Shown: positions 1 through 10,212 of the stretch, in pieces
How positions within the stretch are numbered: the first letter of the stretch is position 1
Layout of the letters: every line of letters begins with the position of its first letter
Assembly: GCA_003956705.1 (NCBI GenBank)
Contig: QZCP01000830.1
Span: 1-64,000 of the forward strand
From: Brevipalpus yothersi
Taxonomy: Eukaryota > Arthropoda > Arachnida > Trombidiformes > Tenuipalpidae
Direction of reading: 5' to 3'
DNA length: 64,000 bases
Position numbers and translations under genes: made by a program
Notes under the pieces: generated by a model
The model's database searches: none
Seen by the model: only the letters and a program-made list of their open reading frames with translations
What the model was told of the DNA's origin: nothing

Positions 1-31
<31 letters not shown>
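1..31. repeat. (GA)n microsatellite at window edge
   Basis: An uninterrupted GA dinucleotide run opens the window and is probably cut by the window boundary. Similar GA tracts recur at 14.8, 15.0, 25.0, 42.6 and 45.2 kb. Confidence 0.95.
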
Positions 32-36
<5 letters not shown>

Positions 37-2714
37 TACCGTTAAGCGGTAAAGGTTTTGATTGAGTCTTTGGGAGAGATCGTGATTCTCATCACGCAAT
101 CAATGGTCATGGATTGTGACGAGGCTACTTAATTAAAGAGATCATGTCGAAATCCTGTGAATATACATGATAATGAAAAGTGATGAGACGCCATTCGAGG
201 TGGAGCATAACCGTTTTGGTTATGATACGATATGCTTTGTTTCTACTATCTTTGTCGTCATTTTTGTTTGAAAAATATGAAAAATTGATTATAATACTCA
301 CATTAGGAGTTCAAGAGAAGCTTATATTCTTCTCATGAGTAAACTGTAGTGCCCAGTATAATCAGGATAGCTTGAGTTTAGATTCCGGATTTCGTTCTAA
401 CTTAATAAAATATCTTGCATTTCATATGGTGAAGATTCAGTCTCATCATTAGTAAACGTTGGTACTTTTGACCAGAGCAACTGGACTTTCCATGAACATT
501 ACCTGACCATGAAATGGATTTAAACTTTCTCTTCTTTACTCTACTCTGTACTCTGATGTGGGTAATAATTCCCTGTGCAAATAATTCCATTCTAACAATT
601 CCTGAATCCAGGCTTGAGCTGTCATAATGTTGGGAAATAACTGTATAAGATACACCAGTGAAATGAGATATGATTTTGATAAAGAAAAAATTTGATAGTC
701 TGCCTTGCCTTCATTCTATCATCTCTAGCTGGGGATAAAAGTTATATTCTCTTTTCATAGGGTATCATGTTATGAAGTCTGATCAGTATCGAATGATTAG
801 GATTTCTCAGCTAGATCATGATGTCTAGCCGGATGAAGGAAATCCTCAGAAGAATTGCAATGAGTAACTCATCAATAGCCACATTCTTTCTTTATTCGAG
901 GCTTTCCTCTTCTTTTCTCTCTGTTTAAGCTCTTTTCATTTTCAAAAGGTTTTGCCACAATCAAGATCATCTATAAGTCATCATAGACCTCCAGACCTAG
1001 GAAATGATGATGAAGTGGCCATGAACTTTGTCTGATCTAAGAAATAGTGGAAGAGAGAGACTTTAAAAGAAAAGAAGAGAAAGAAATCTTGAGGATTTAG
1101 TGGTTCATACAAGGGGCTTTCATTTCATCATACCAGATCATCAAAACATGTTGTTTAATCATCGGTAAAATCGTATCGAGATAAAAGATTCTCTTTCTCT
1201 CTTTTTATCTCTCTTTCTCTGTTTCTCTACCGTTATTTTTCGTCAAGAGAATTCAATAGGAGCACTATCTTTCCCGCCATTGCCTTCCGGCTATCACTTC
1301 CCACACTATCTGAACTTTTTTTGTTCTCTCCTCCTATGTGCTCACGATTCCTAGGGAATAGATAAAAACAAGATTCCATTCCAATGAACATGATATATAC
1401 CACTCCATGTTCTTTTTGATGAGCATTAATTCGATTGAAGAATTTTCAGACTACCTCTGAAGGGAAGGAGAAAATATCTACCCAAAATAAACAAGCATCT
1501 TGTTCAATCAACCTCTAATATCAAGGAGCATCTTGATGATTGTGATGTTGAAAAGGTTTGGTGAATAGAGAATGATTGAATTGGTTGATCATCGAGGATG
1601 ATTTGAGGATTGAGCTCGAATAAAATCATGATCAAAACTATCGAAAATACGAATTTTTTTCCACCAAAATTATCGTCATGATACCAACAGATACTGATAA
1701 ACTTTCTCCTCTTTTCTTTCTTTCTCACCATTTCAGAATCATCAGATCATCATGCAGGCTCTGCTTCATCTTCATTCAGTCGTAAACATCAATACGTCCA
1801 AATATCGGAGCGATCCTCACAATTTGGTGATCAAAGTGGAAAATATAATCCAGATACAAGTGTCCATGCACAGGGAGAAGGTTTAAAGTCAAATTGTCCC
1901 AATATAATAACCGATATTATTTTCGATGGGCCTTCGTGTGCAATTTTTCTAGTCCTTTTGAGTCTTTTTCTTTGACCTTTAACCTTTGAGAGAAAATATG
2001 AGCCATTTTTATTTGTACATGCATATAACGGTGAGATAACTAATCCAATAACAATCCTCTCGAAGTGGCCAACCAAACAAGATATCTGTGATATATACAT
2101 CATCAAACATTCATCTTCATCTGTTCATCATCATATTTTTTTTTCTTCTCTCTAATACACTTGTGCACCTTGGAGAGGTTTTCATACTTGATGACCACTT
2201 CAAGAATGGCTCTTTTCTTTGGTGATGATGCAAATTATCATCAGAAAAAGAAAGAAAAAATTTCAAATGCATGCCATAATAATGAAAGAAGAAAAAATTC
2301 AAATTAATTGTAATCAAAATTTAGTGAGCTCATAATCAGCCAAAATTGTTTCTTCCTCTTATCTGAAAGTCCAATTCATTCAATAAATTTTTTTAGTATA
2401 CAAAATGCTTGTAATTAAAATTTCTTCAGGATAATAGTCATCATTCGTGGATATCAGCTTGTTTTGAGAATATTTTGCTAACCGTTAGTTAAATTAATCA
2501 ATTAGAAGATACATTCTTTGAGTCTGTGGTGGCTACAGAGTAAGGTTAATCTCTCCACTTTTAATTCCGAGATATCAATTCCTCGATAAAGCTGAACTGA
2601 AACTTGTTCAACAATCTGTTTGATTCAGCAAAGTTGATAGGTTCATATCAATAATTGCAATGAGCTCCAACGATGACAAGAAAGTCAGACACTGATAAAT
2701 TGCTAGTCATATCC
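32..2714. other. Gene-poor left flank
   Basis: No open frame here resembles a known protein. Short minus-strand frames (for example 1504-1731 and 1831-2106) lack family resemblance and convincing coding bias. The stretch is AT-rich with CATCA/GATGA-rich patches. It could be intergenic or a large intron of a gene lying outside the window. Confidence 0.6.
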
Positions 2715-3245
2715 TCAATTCATACATTCTTGAGGCACAATATCCATAGGAAGAGATTCTGATTCCAATTCTTCAGATGATGTCACACCACTATCATTTG
2801 ATGAACTTTTTTGATGATTGGACTTCAATTTTTTGGAAGGTGGCTCATCAGTTACCAGCTCTATTAAAACTTTTCCATCCTTTTCGGTCACAAAAATCCT
2901 TGGCAGTGTAGAATATATGGCATCACAAGAATTTTCATCGTTATCACTGAATTCTTCGGATTCATAATCTCCGTCACCAGGAGCGGAAGTTGATAGAGAA
3001 GAAACGGTGTTGTCAATGGAATTTTTTTCCCCAATAGGCTCAATTACAATTTGATTCGCTGTTTGAATGGCCAGAGATGATGAAATAGTGGAGGAAGATT
3101 GCGTTGGACTTGCCATTGGCTGTAAGGTTTGTACTTGAACTGTATCTGGTTTGACACCATTATCATCACGATTCTTTGTTGAATTATCCTCAGCCTCTAT
3201 GGTGATGATCTCAAACTCGATCACAACATCATTACAATCAGTCAT
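2715..3245 (-). CDS. Acidic Ser-rich hypothetical protein
   Basis: I do not recognise this gene. It is a 176-residue open frame from a true ATG at 3245 to TGA at 2715. The protein is low complexity: a Ser/Thr-rich middle, an acidic stretch around residues 95-108 (ESEEFSDNDEN), a more structured piece near 115-135 (PRIFVTEKDGKVLIELV), a basic PPSKKLKS that could act as a nuclear localisation signal, and an acidic Ser-rich end. The composition suggests a disordered nuclear protein. It may be one exon of a longer gene, but no obvious splice-linked partner was found. Biased composition with no runs of stops over 530 nt supports coding. Confidence 0.5.
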   Translation of the reverse strand: MTDCNDVVIEFEIITIEAEDNSTKNRDDNGVKPDTVQVQTLQPMASPTQSSSTISSSLAIQTANQIVIEPIGEKNSIDNTVSSLSTSAPGDGDYESEEFSDNDENSCDAIYSTLPRIFVTEKDGKVLIELVTDEPPSKKLKSNHQKSSSNDSGVTSSEELESESLPMDIVPQECMN

Positions 3246-5280
3246 ACTGAGAAAGAGTTATTTGATTGAATCAGGCTATAAAAGGAAAAAATATGGATAT
3301 GAAACAGGATACAATTGTAAAAGATACTGAAAACTGAATTCTTACTATCACTAATTGGCAGACTAGAGAGCTGGCTTCAGGGTGATGATGCCTGACCATA
3401 GGTCAAGAAAGGCTACAGTTCAAGTATGTAGATAAGTAGAGCTCCAAATAGCAATACTTTGACACTCAAACCTACTCATAATATTGTCATCAGCAACAGT
3501 AACATGGCCATAGTGTTGATGGTCAAGTATTGAAAAAATAATAGTTGACAATTGCCTTTGACACACACACATGCAAGCAGTTTGATCCACTTCAATGTTA
3601 TCAGAAAAAGACAGGATATTGACAAAAGTTGGAAATTTTAGATATTTTTTATCATATATTGAGTATTAATCTAAGTGTACTTGGAAGAGTAAGGGGAGTT
3701 CTTATGGTAATTTTTTGCTTCAATTAAATGATGGAAAATTTAGTTTTGGAGACTCATTTGAACGAAATGGGAAATTTATTTATGAGAAAGTGTTCAAAGA
3801 TAGTAACAATGATTTACATAGTTGAAAAAATCGAGGTTGTTCATGCTGCTATTCATGCAGGTGGAATACATTTCGATTTATCTCGTCCATTTGTTTTGAG
3901 TAAGAGTTTGAAACTCATTTGGTGGTCATCATTGAACAAGTGGTTGTCGAAACATCAAAGTCCAACAGATACTGATTTGACTTTCAAATGAGTGTTAACG
4001 TTACATTCGAGAAAAAAAAGTTATTGTATTGACAAATGCATTTATCTGAATTGCTTTCACGTTGAGAAAGAAGAGAAAAAATTCATTTTTCTCACTCAAA
4101 TAATCTTGAAAAAGCCTAATAGGCCTTATAAATATCTTGAATATTGGGAAATATAATTTAAAATTTAAAATTCAATCGATTTTCTGTCTCTCACTTTCTC
4201 CCTCCTTTGATATGAAGCATGATGGAGGAGATTTGTTCTAAATTGGTCAATAAATAATTTTCCCTAAATCGATTGATGATGATTAGGGGTGATGAAGAAG
4301 AGGGATCATAAATTAGCTCAACAGGCTCGATTCAGTTCTAAATTTCTTGTTTACTTTTTGATTTGTCGTTCAACTTGAGAATTCAGTCGATTCCAACTGA
4401 ATGCCACCAATATATACCACACATATACACACAAATCGTGTATTACAATCAGCATTACATTCATTTGAGTGCAATAAACTCTGAATGAAGTTGATCACAC
4501 ATTATTTTTGATGTTGATTTTAATGATGGTGCTGAAGGATGGATAGAATTAAATTTTCTTTCGTCTAAATCAGTGAGAAATGTACTCTGTTAGGTCATCT
4601 TTAACGAGTAGTGATCCACTCGGATGAAATGATCCGCTCATTGGTGTCCAAAATGTTAATCATCATCAATTGCGATTGCTACTCATTTCGATCTCAGTAT
4701 CAATGTCTTGGTATCGTATCAAATAATCGGTAAGCCTTCCTCACCGGTTGGTTGATTCTTTTGTGGCTCATTTACTTTCGTAACGATCATAATACTCTTG
4801 ATTCATGATTTAATTTTAACTAAATCATTTGATTGCCAATGATCTCGCCTCTCGACACCCTCATGAGTATTCCCAGTAGGAAAGAGGTATTGTCACTGAA
4901 AATGTATCCACTATCATCATTCCCTGGAATGCTCATTTGATATCATTTGATGCTATTTTATTCCAAAATCTGAAGGTAAAAGTATTTTAAGTGATAAAAC
5001 TGTATTCCACTCACTTGGACTGGATCTTTTATTGATACTAATCGATGGTAAAAAGGGACAGAAAATTTTCCTGAATTACGTTTGTATAAAACCTTTCAAC
5101 TCACTTTGAATCGGTTCATTTTGTTTTTGTTCCATCACGAAAGTGTTTGAATTGGTAATATAACTTAAAATATGATACTTTGAGGATTTTTTTCCGTAAT
5201 TTTTATTGTACTGGATTTTTTTCCGTGAAAAATTTTTTTCTTCTCTCTCCTCCAACAAGTAATAACCATAGATTTGTGCG
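3246..5280. other. Intergenic stretch
   Basis: Two kilobases between the divergent 2715-3245 gene (-) and the 5281 gene (+). It presumably contains both promoters. An 87-codon plus-strand ATG frame at 3728-3991 shows no family resemblance and is not called. Nothing else is recognised. Confidence 0.5.
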
Positions 5281-6369
5281 ATGCATCAGCTACATGTGTT
5301 ATTACTCGTTTTGTCAGTATTTTTCATCATCTTGATCGAATATTCCGATGCTGGTGGCAAGAAAGGTCAACAAATCATCATGAGTGGTGGAGGTTTGGTG
5401 TTCAAGGATGAAAAGAAGAAAAAAGGAGATACCATTATCATCAAAGGTCAATATTGAAGCATTTCAGTTATTTTATTGTCAACTATATAATATATTCAAT
5501 ATTCTATCACTAAAGTGGAGGAATACTATCTCCCATGTAGCTTAGTTTTTTTCTTTCTTGACTTTTTCACTTTTTCTCTCCAAATTTCAAATGGTCTTTC
5601 TGTTAACTTATATTTTTGAACTCAAGAATTTTCTTCTGTAGGTTGAAAGTCATCCTACCGATTCCACTGAATTGAGAAGCATTTTTCGACTCCAAATCTT
5701 TTTCATTATGATGTTCCGAATCATGGTGGAAAAAATTACTCCTCAAAAATCTCATACTTTTGAATTCATAAACTTTTCCAGATTCTTGTCCATCATGCTC
5801 GTGTGGTGGAAAAAAAATTAAACACATGCCAATACCAATCATGATGGCTGCTCCAGCACCTCAGAAAGAGGTGAGAATATTCTCGAATTCTTAACTTGAA
5901 TTAATTTAATATTTTGTTTATCTTTATCAACAATGAACAGATAAAAGTTGTCCATGTTCCTCAGAAAGAGGTAAGAGATTAAAGTCCACACAACTGGACA
6001 ATTTTACACAGGTGTCAACTGTTAGATGTGGATACTTAATTGACCATTTATAGAGTAAAATTATTCATAACTATGTTTTCACGTTAGGTCAAGGTGATAC
6101 ATGTGCCAGTTCATCACCATGATAGCTGGGGTCATGGATATGGAGATATGCATGAAGCATCCTTCCATGGTGGATGGGCAGCTCGAGCTGATGAACACGA
6201 ACAAATGTTTGAAGATGCTGCTCCAAGAAGTCTAGGAATTGGTGAAAAACCTATGCCAAGCCCTGATAATGTTGGATACGATTTTGAAGATGATCCTACT
6301 CAATATAGTGGTGTGCCAATGACCGGTGGAATGGTACAAAATGATTTTATGCCAGATTATTCAGATTAG
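5281..6369 (+). CDS. Secreted modular protein with HVP/QKE repeat exons
   Basis: Four exons fit in frame: 5281-5446, 5782-5870, 5941-5970 and 6088-6369 (about 188 residues). Exon 1 encodes a signal peptide (MHQLHVLLLVLSVFFIIL, cleavage probably after SDA) followed by a Gly/Lys-rich segment. Exon 2 adds a Cys-rich patch (SCPSCSCGG) and ends in QKE. Exon 3 is only 30 nt and encodes IKVVHVPQKE. Exon 4 opens with VKVIHVPVHHH, so the IKVxHVP module is repeated across exons. The C-terminus is acidic and Gly/Met-rich. The first donor reads AAAG^GTCAAT, which is weak, but phase and protein continuity support it. A poly(A) signal AATAAA lies at 6442. The family is unknown; a secreted structural, cuticle, silk or metal-binding protein is possible, since His is abundant. 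Confidence 0.72.
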
Positions 6370-6441
6370 AGCGTCTCATCGGTTGAATTCTGATGATTTG
6401 TTATTTTTTCTATTTTTTTGTGCCTCACATATCATACTATC

Positions 6442-6447
6442 AATAAA
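6442..6447 (+). promoter_or_regulatory. Poly(A) signal of the HVP-repeat gene
   Basis: AATAAA lies 73 bases after the stop codon of the upstream gene, a normal position for 3' end formation. Confidence 0.6.
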
Positions 6448-7179
6448 CTTCCACGATGCTTCATCCCACATCTTATTAGACTGAAACTCTTTCCCAACAG
6501 TCCACATGATTTTAGAGTCAGCTAAAAAGTAATCAGAATTTCCACGATTCTGGTATAATGGTTCTTCGAACTAACCACCTAAGTTTAGCTAATTTAAATC
6601 ACGATCAGCCCGTCACGGTGATCGACCAGTAATGAATAAGGATTTCCATCAATCGTCATCCTTCAACTCCCTAAATATATGTTCGAATACTTAACGCAAA
6701 AATATTTACCGAGTACCGAAATGCATGATATTTGAAATTCGACTCATCAATCATTATTTTCAACCAAAAACCTTCTTCACTAACTCTTCACATTAGCCTA
6801 TTAATTTTATCGTTAAAATGAATAAAAAGTTTTCTTCTCCAAAACCGGAAATGATACTTTTTCACGATGGGCAGTTGAAAAGGGTCATAAAAATTCACTT
6901 CATCACCATCAAATCTTGGATGCATTCTAAGTCAATGTCAAACATCTCAATCAACCATTATTTAACTCTTTAATTCAATGCAACACCCAAAAATCAAATC
7001 AAATTGAATCAGATTAATTAAGAATCAAATTGAGAGACGATAACACAGGCGCCCTCTTTTTTACATACATTTTTGATGATGTTTTTCAATGCAAACAGAA
7101 GCACATGTTTCCACGTTGTTTTGCAACTTCTCTTTCATGATGTGATTGATTTAGTTGTTGGTGGTAATTTAATTATTTA
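6448..7179. other. Intergenic stretch
   Basis: AT-rich spacer between two same-strand genes. No ORF, RNA or repeat was recognised. It probably holds the promoter of the 7180 gene. Confidence 0.5.
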
Positions 7180-8847
7180 ATGGTGATCAATACTTTTCCA
7201 CGATCATCGGTTATAATGGCCGAATTTGGTGATATTTCCACGATTCGTGTTGTGATAGAACAATTTTTCCATGTTACACCATGTGCTACGGTTATGGATG
7301 GAAATGAGCTGATTCTCAGTGAAAGTAGACATCTATCTGTTGTATACAATGTTGCCTCTTGCGCTCCTAAACAATCGTGGACATTTGAGGAACAGGATCC
7401 ACTGATTGCACCATTTGTATATGATCCGATGATCAAGAAATATGTGGCCCTACGAAAAGTCAAACTGTGTCTTTATGATCGTTACAATCTCAAAGATTTT
7501 GAATCACTCAAATTAACCGAGAAAGTTCATTGTTTGGTTGGTGGAGGAGATGATCCATGCTGGACTGTTTTCACTTCTGGACGAATTGAAACTTTCTCCT
7601 CTGTACTGGAACATGGTTTGGAATCAAATGAGAATCTCATCAAATCGGATGAAAAAATTTATCAAGTTATTTATACACCCTTTTGCGATCGAAAAGCTGG
7701 CCTCATGGTGATCACAGGTGATGAAAAGAGGCCAAAATATTTATATCATTTTGATCTTTGCAATAAGAATTATACTTGTGAGCTTCAGCACAAGTTGACT
7801 TTAAGACAAGATTTTCAATCTTTTTGTTTTGGTTCTGATCGTAAACCGCTGGGAATCACTGTTGATGGTGTAATTTATGTTCTCGATTCCAATGAAACCA
7901 GACTACTCGTAAGTTAATCAATAATCAATAATTCCCAAGTTTGACAGAGAATAAAGAGAAAAACTTTTTCATCTCTTTTTCAGATGTCTTTGGGTAGTAT
8001 TAAAGTACTTTCTGCCACATCTTTGCCCGATAGAAGAACACTATTCATTGTGTCATCAAATGCCAACAACACTCATCAATTGAGAGCTATCAATTTGGAA
8101 TATCTAGTGCAAACCACCGAACTGCCTCTAGATTTAACTCCTTTTCCAAATTATATTGGAATTAATGAAGATTATGTTTTCATCGGATGTGACAAAGGTT
8201 TGCTCACGATACCATATGTGATCAAATCGATATCATTGGCAAGTGTTATGGGTAAAAATGCTCAAACCAATAAGACTGGTTCGTTTGTCCCTTCGATCAG
8301 TAGTGATGGTTGTCATTTTGAAACGTATGAAGAGGTTGAAAAATGGTCCAAAAGTTCATCAGATTTTTGGTCTGAGCAAACCATTTTCAATGCTCTTAAA
8401 TTAATTTTAACATCTCATGATCGTGATACTCTTGACTCGAAGCGAATGGACACATTGGAACACATTCTTTCCCGTCCATTTAATCACAGTATAATGCTTC
8501 AAGTGATGAGAAAAGCGAATCTTAATATCGATCAAGTTGCTAAAATATTAAGCATCTTAGCTTATCTAGTCGATATAGACCGGGGATACATAATCGAATG
8601 GATAAGCCTCTCTGTTGATGCCTACTTTAAGATGATACTATTTTCCAAAAATGAATCTGTGATCAATTCTTTCAAAGAGGTCAAAGAAGCAATTAACACC
8701 ATGACCACCTCTATCGATTCTCTGTTCGACATTAAATCATGTATAGAAGCACTATTACCACCTCCCCAAGGACCTGGAATGGGTATACAAATGAGCTCAA
8801 GCCATAAAACTTATCCAAATTATTGTATAGAAATATTAAAATTATGA
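7180..8847 (+). CDS. Beta-propeller protein, possibly NOL11-like
   Basis: Two exons, 7180-7908 and 7984-8847, join in phase 0 across a GTAAGT donor and a TTTTCAG acceptor to give 530 residues. A second in-frame ATG at 7216 (MAEFGD) is an alternative start. The N-terminal half has short beta-rich repeats like a WD/beta-propeller (residues about 40-320: segments such as KKYVALRKVKLCLYDRYN). The C-terminal half is predicted helical. The order and the 'SWTF...PFVYD...KYVAL' pattern resemble nucleolar protein 11, a t-UTP/SSU-processome factor for rRNA transcription and 18S processing, but the match is by recollection only and the protein is shorter than human NOL11. The gene is real; the name is tentative. 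Confidence 0.6.
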
Positions 8848-9273
8848 CATAATTCATTATAATCATGAGCATTCACCGACCACTAATTTATACTCATAAT
8901 TTTTTCCTACTAATTTTTCAACACAATTAACCATCCGCCACCCACTCTCGAAGGGGGGTGGTAGGTGTAGGGGGCCTTACTAGTGGTGAAGCATTGAGGG
9001 GAAGAGAGAGAGAGAGAAGAGAGAGAAGAGAGAGAAGAGAGAGAAGAGAGAGAAGAGAGAGAAGAGAGAGAAGAGATAGAGAGGGGGGAGAGAGCAGTTT
9101 GAGGTTTAACTTTTAAAAGTCCGCCAAAAGCGGGACAAAGCATTTTGCTTCCTCTTCTCTCTGTTGTCCTTTGTTGTCGATGTGCATCTGTCGGTGTGTT
9201 TGTGTGTCCATGTTTGCTTGTTGATTTTAATTTTGTGTTGATACTTTTAATCCATTTTATCTGACTTTTAATC
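8848..9273. other. Intergenic spacer with GAGAGA-rich minisatellite
   Basis: The spacer contains a purine tract at about 9004-9087, roughly eight copies of an 11-12 nt GAGAGAGAGAA-type unit. The minus-strand frame across it (Ser/Leu repeats) is a repeat artefact. The 3' end of the upstream gene and the promoter of the CDT1-like gene lie here. Confidence 0.7.
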
Positions 9274-9837
9274 ATGCCTGTACTACGATCATCGAAAAGG
9301 AAACAGATGAAAGAATTTTATCCTGTGACCAAGAGAACCAAATGTGATTCGGAAAAATTGGACGCTTGTAAGGGAATTTCTCCAGCACTTTTGAAGAAGG
9401 TATGTGTAATTAATGGTCTATTAATGTCATTAGCTATATTTTGAGAAAATATTAAGTGATTAATGATTCTTATCCCATCTTGTTACTTCTCTCAGATTAA
9501 GCCTCGTAATACTCAAGAAAAGGAAAGGATTGAAAGAGAGAGGCAGTTTAGACGATTGTTGAATCTACTGAAAATTGTTCATTGTCACTTTGTGATGAGT
9601 CCAAGACCAATCCAGTTGTCCATTCTTACCCGACGATGTTCAGATAGTTATTTTAGCACTTTCCAAATGTCCCTTGCTGCCACAGAAATTGAAAAACTGA
9701 TTGGTACTATGGTACAACTTTTACCTGATTGGATCAACTGTTGTCAAGTGCGTGATGTTAAGTTTATCAAGATTGTTAATCCCGGCAAATCATTGATACA
9801 ACTACAAAATCAAGTATCTGATGGACACAAATTTTAA
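9274..9837 (+). CDS. Short CDT1-like protein A (PIP-like motif + C-terminal winged helix)
   Basis: Exons 9274-9399 and 9496-9837 join in phase 0 to give 155 residues. The N-terminus (MPVLRSSKRKQMKEFYPVTKR) has an M-x-E-F-Y core followed by downstream basic residues, resembling the PCNA-interacting degron of p21 and CDT1, although the usual Gln is missing. After the intron the protein aligns with the CDT1 C-terminal domain: GISPALLKK, then IVHCHFVMSPRP, then LLPDWINCCQVRD, the part that binds MCM2-7 during origin licensing. The central geminin-binding CDT1 domain is absent; the whole protein is far smaller than a normal CDT1. A longer paralogue with the same intron position lies at 46238-47437. 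The gene may be a CDT1 derivative with a partial or inhibitory licensing role; this is inference. Confidence 0.78.
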
Positions 9838-10170
9838 ATAACTGACTTCATTCCTTGATTCAATCGTTTTATTTACTCTTTTAGCCATTCATTGCTCATA
9901 GAATTGTAACCAGACTGATGTAACAGAACGATCATTCAGATAGAGAGATAATTTTTTTTATATGTTTCATGTGTATAGATTAATTGACAGTGGTGGAAAG
10001 AGAAATAAGTTCGAATAATTCTGGATCGTGTAATATATCCATCTCAATTGATTGTATAGATGAAGATGATCTGACTCGATCAATATCAATGTAACCATAA
10101 TTTGTATGCCCCCAATCATTATTATATAGCATTTCCGATACCGATAGCAATATATGGGCGCCCAATTTGT

Positions 10171-10177
10171 TTACTCA

Positions 10178-10212
<35 letters not shown>

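Noticed and set aside
3728..3991. 87-codon plus-strand ATG frame
   Set aside because: No family resemblance, no splice partners, and chance frames of this length occur in AT-rich spacer.
8910..9275. Minus-strand frame with Ser-Leu repeats
   Set aside because: It is the translation of the GAGAGA-rich tract and overlaps the promoter of a supported gene.
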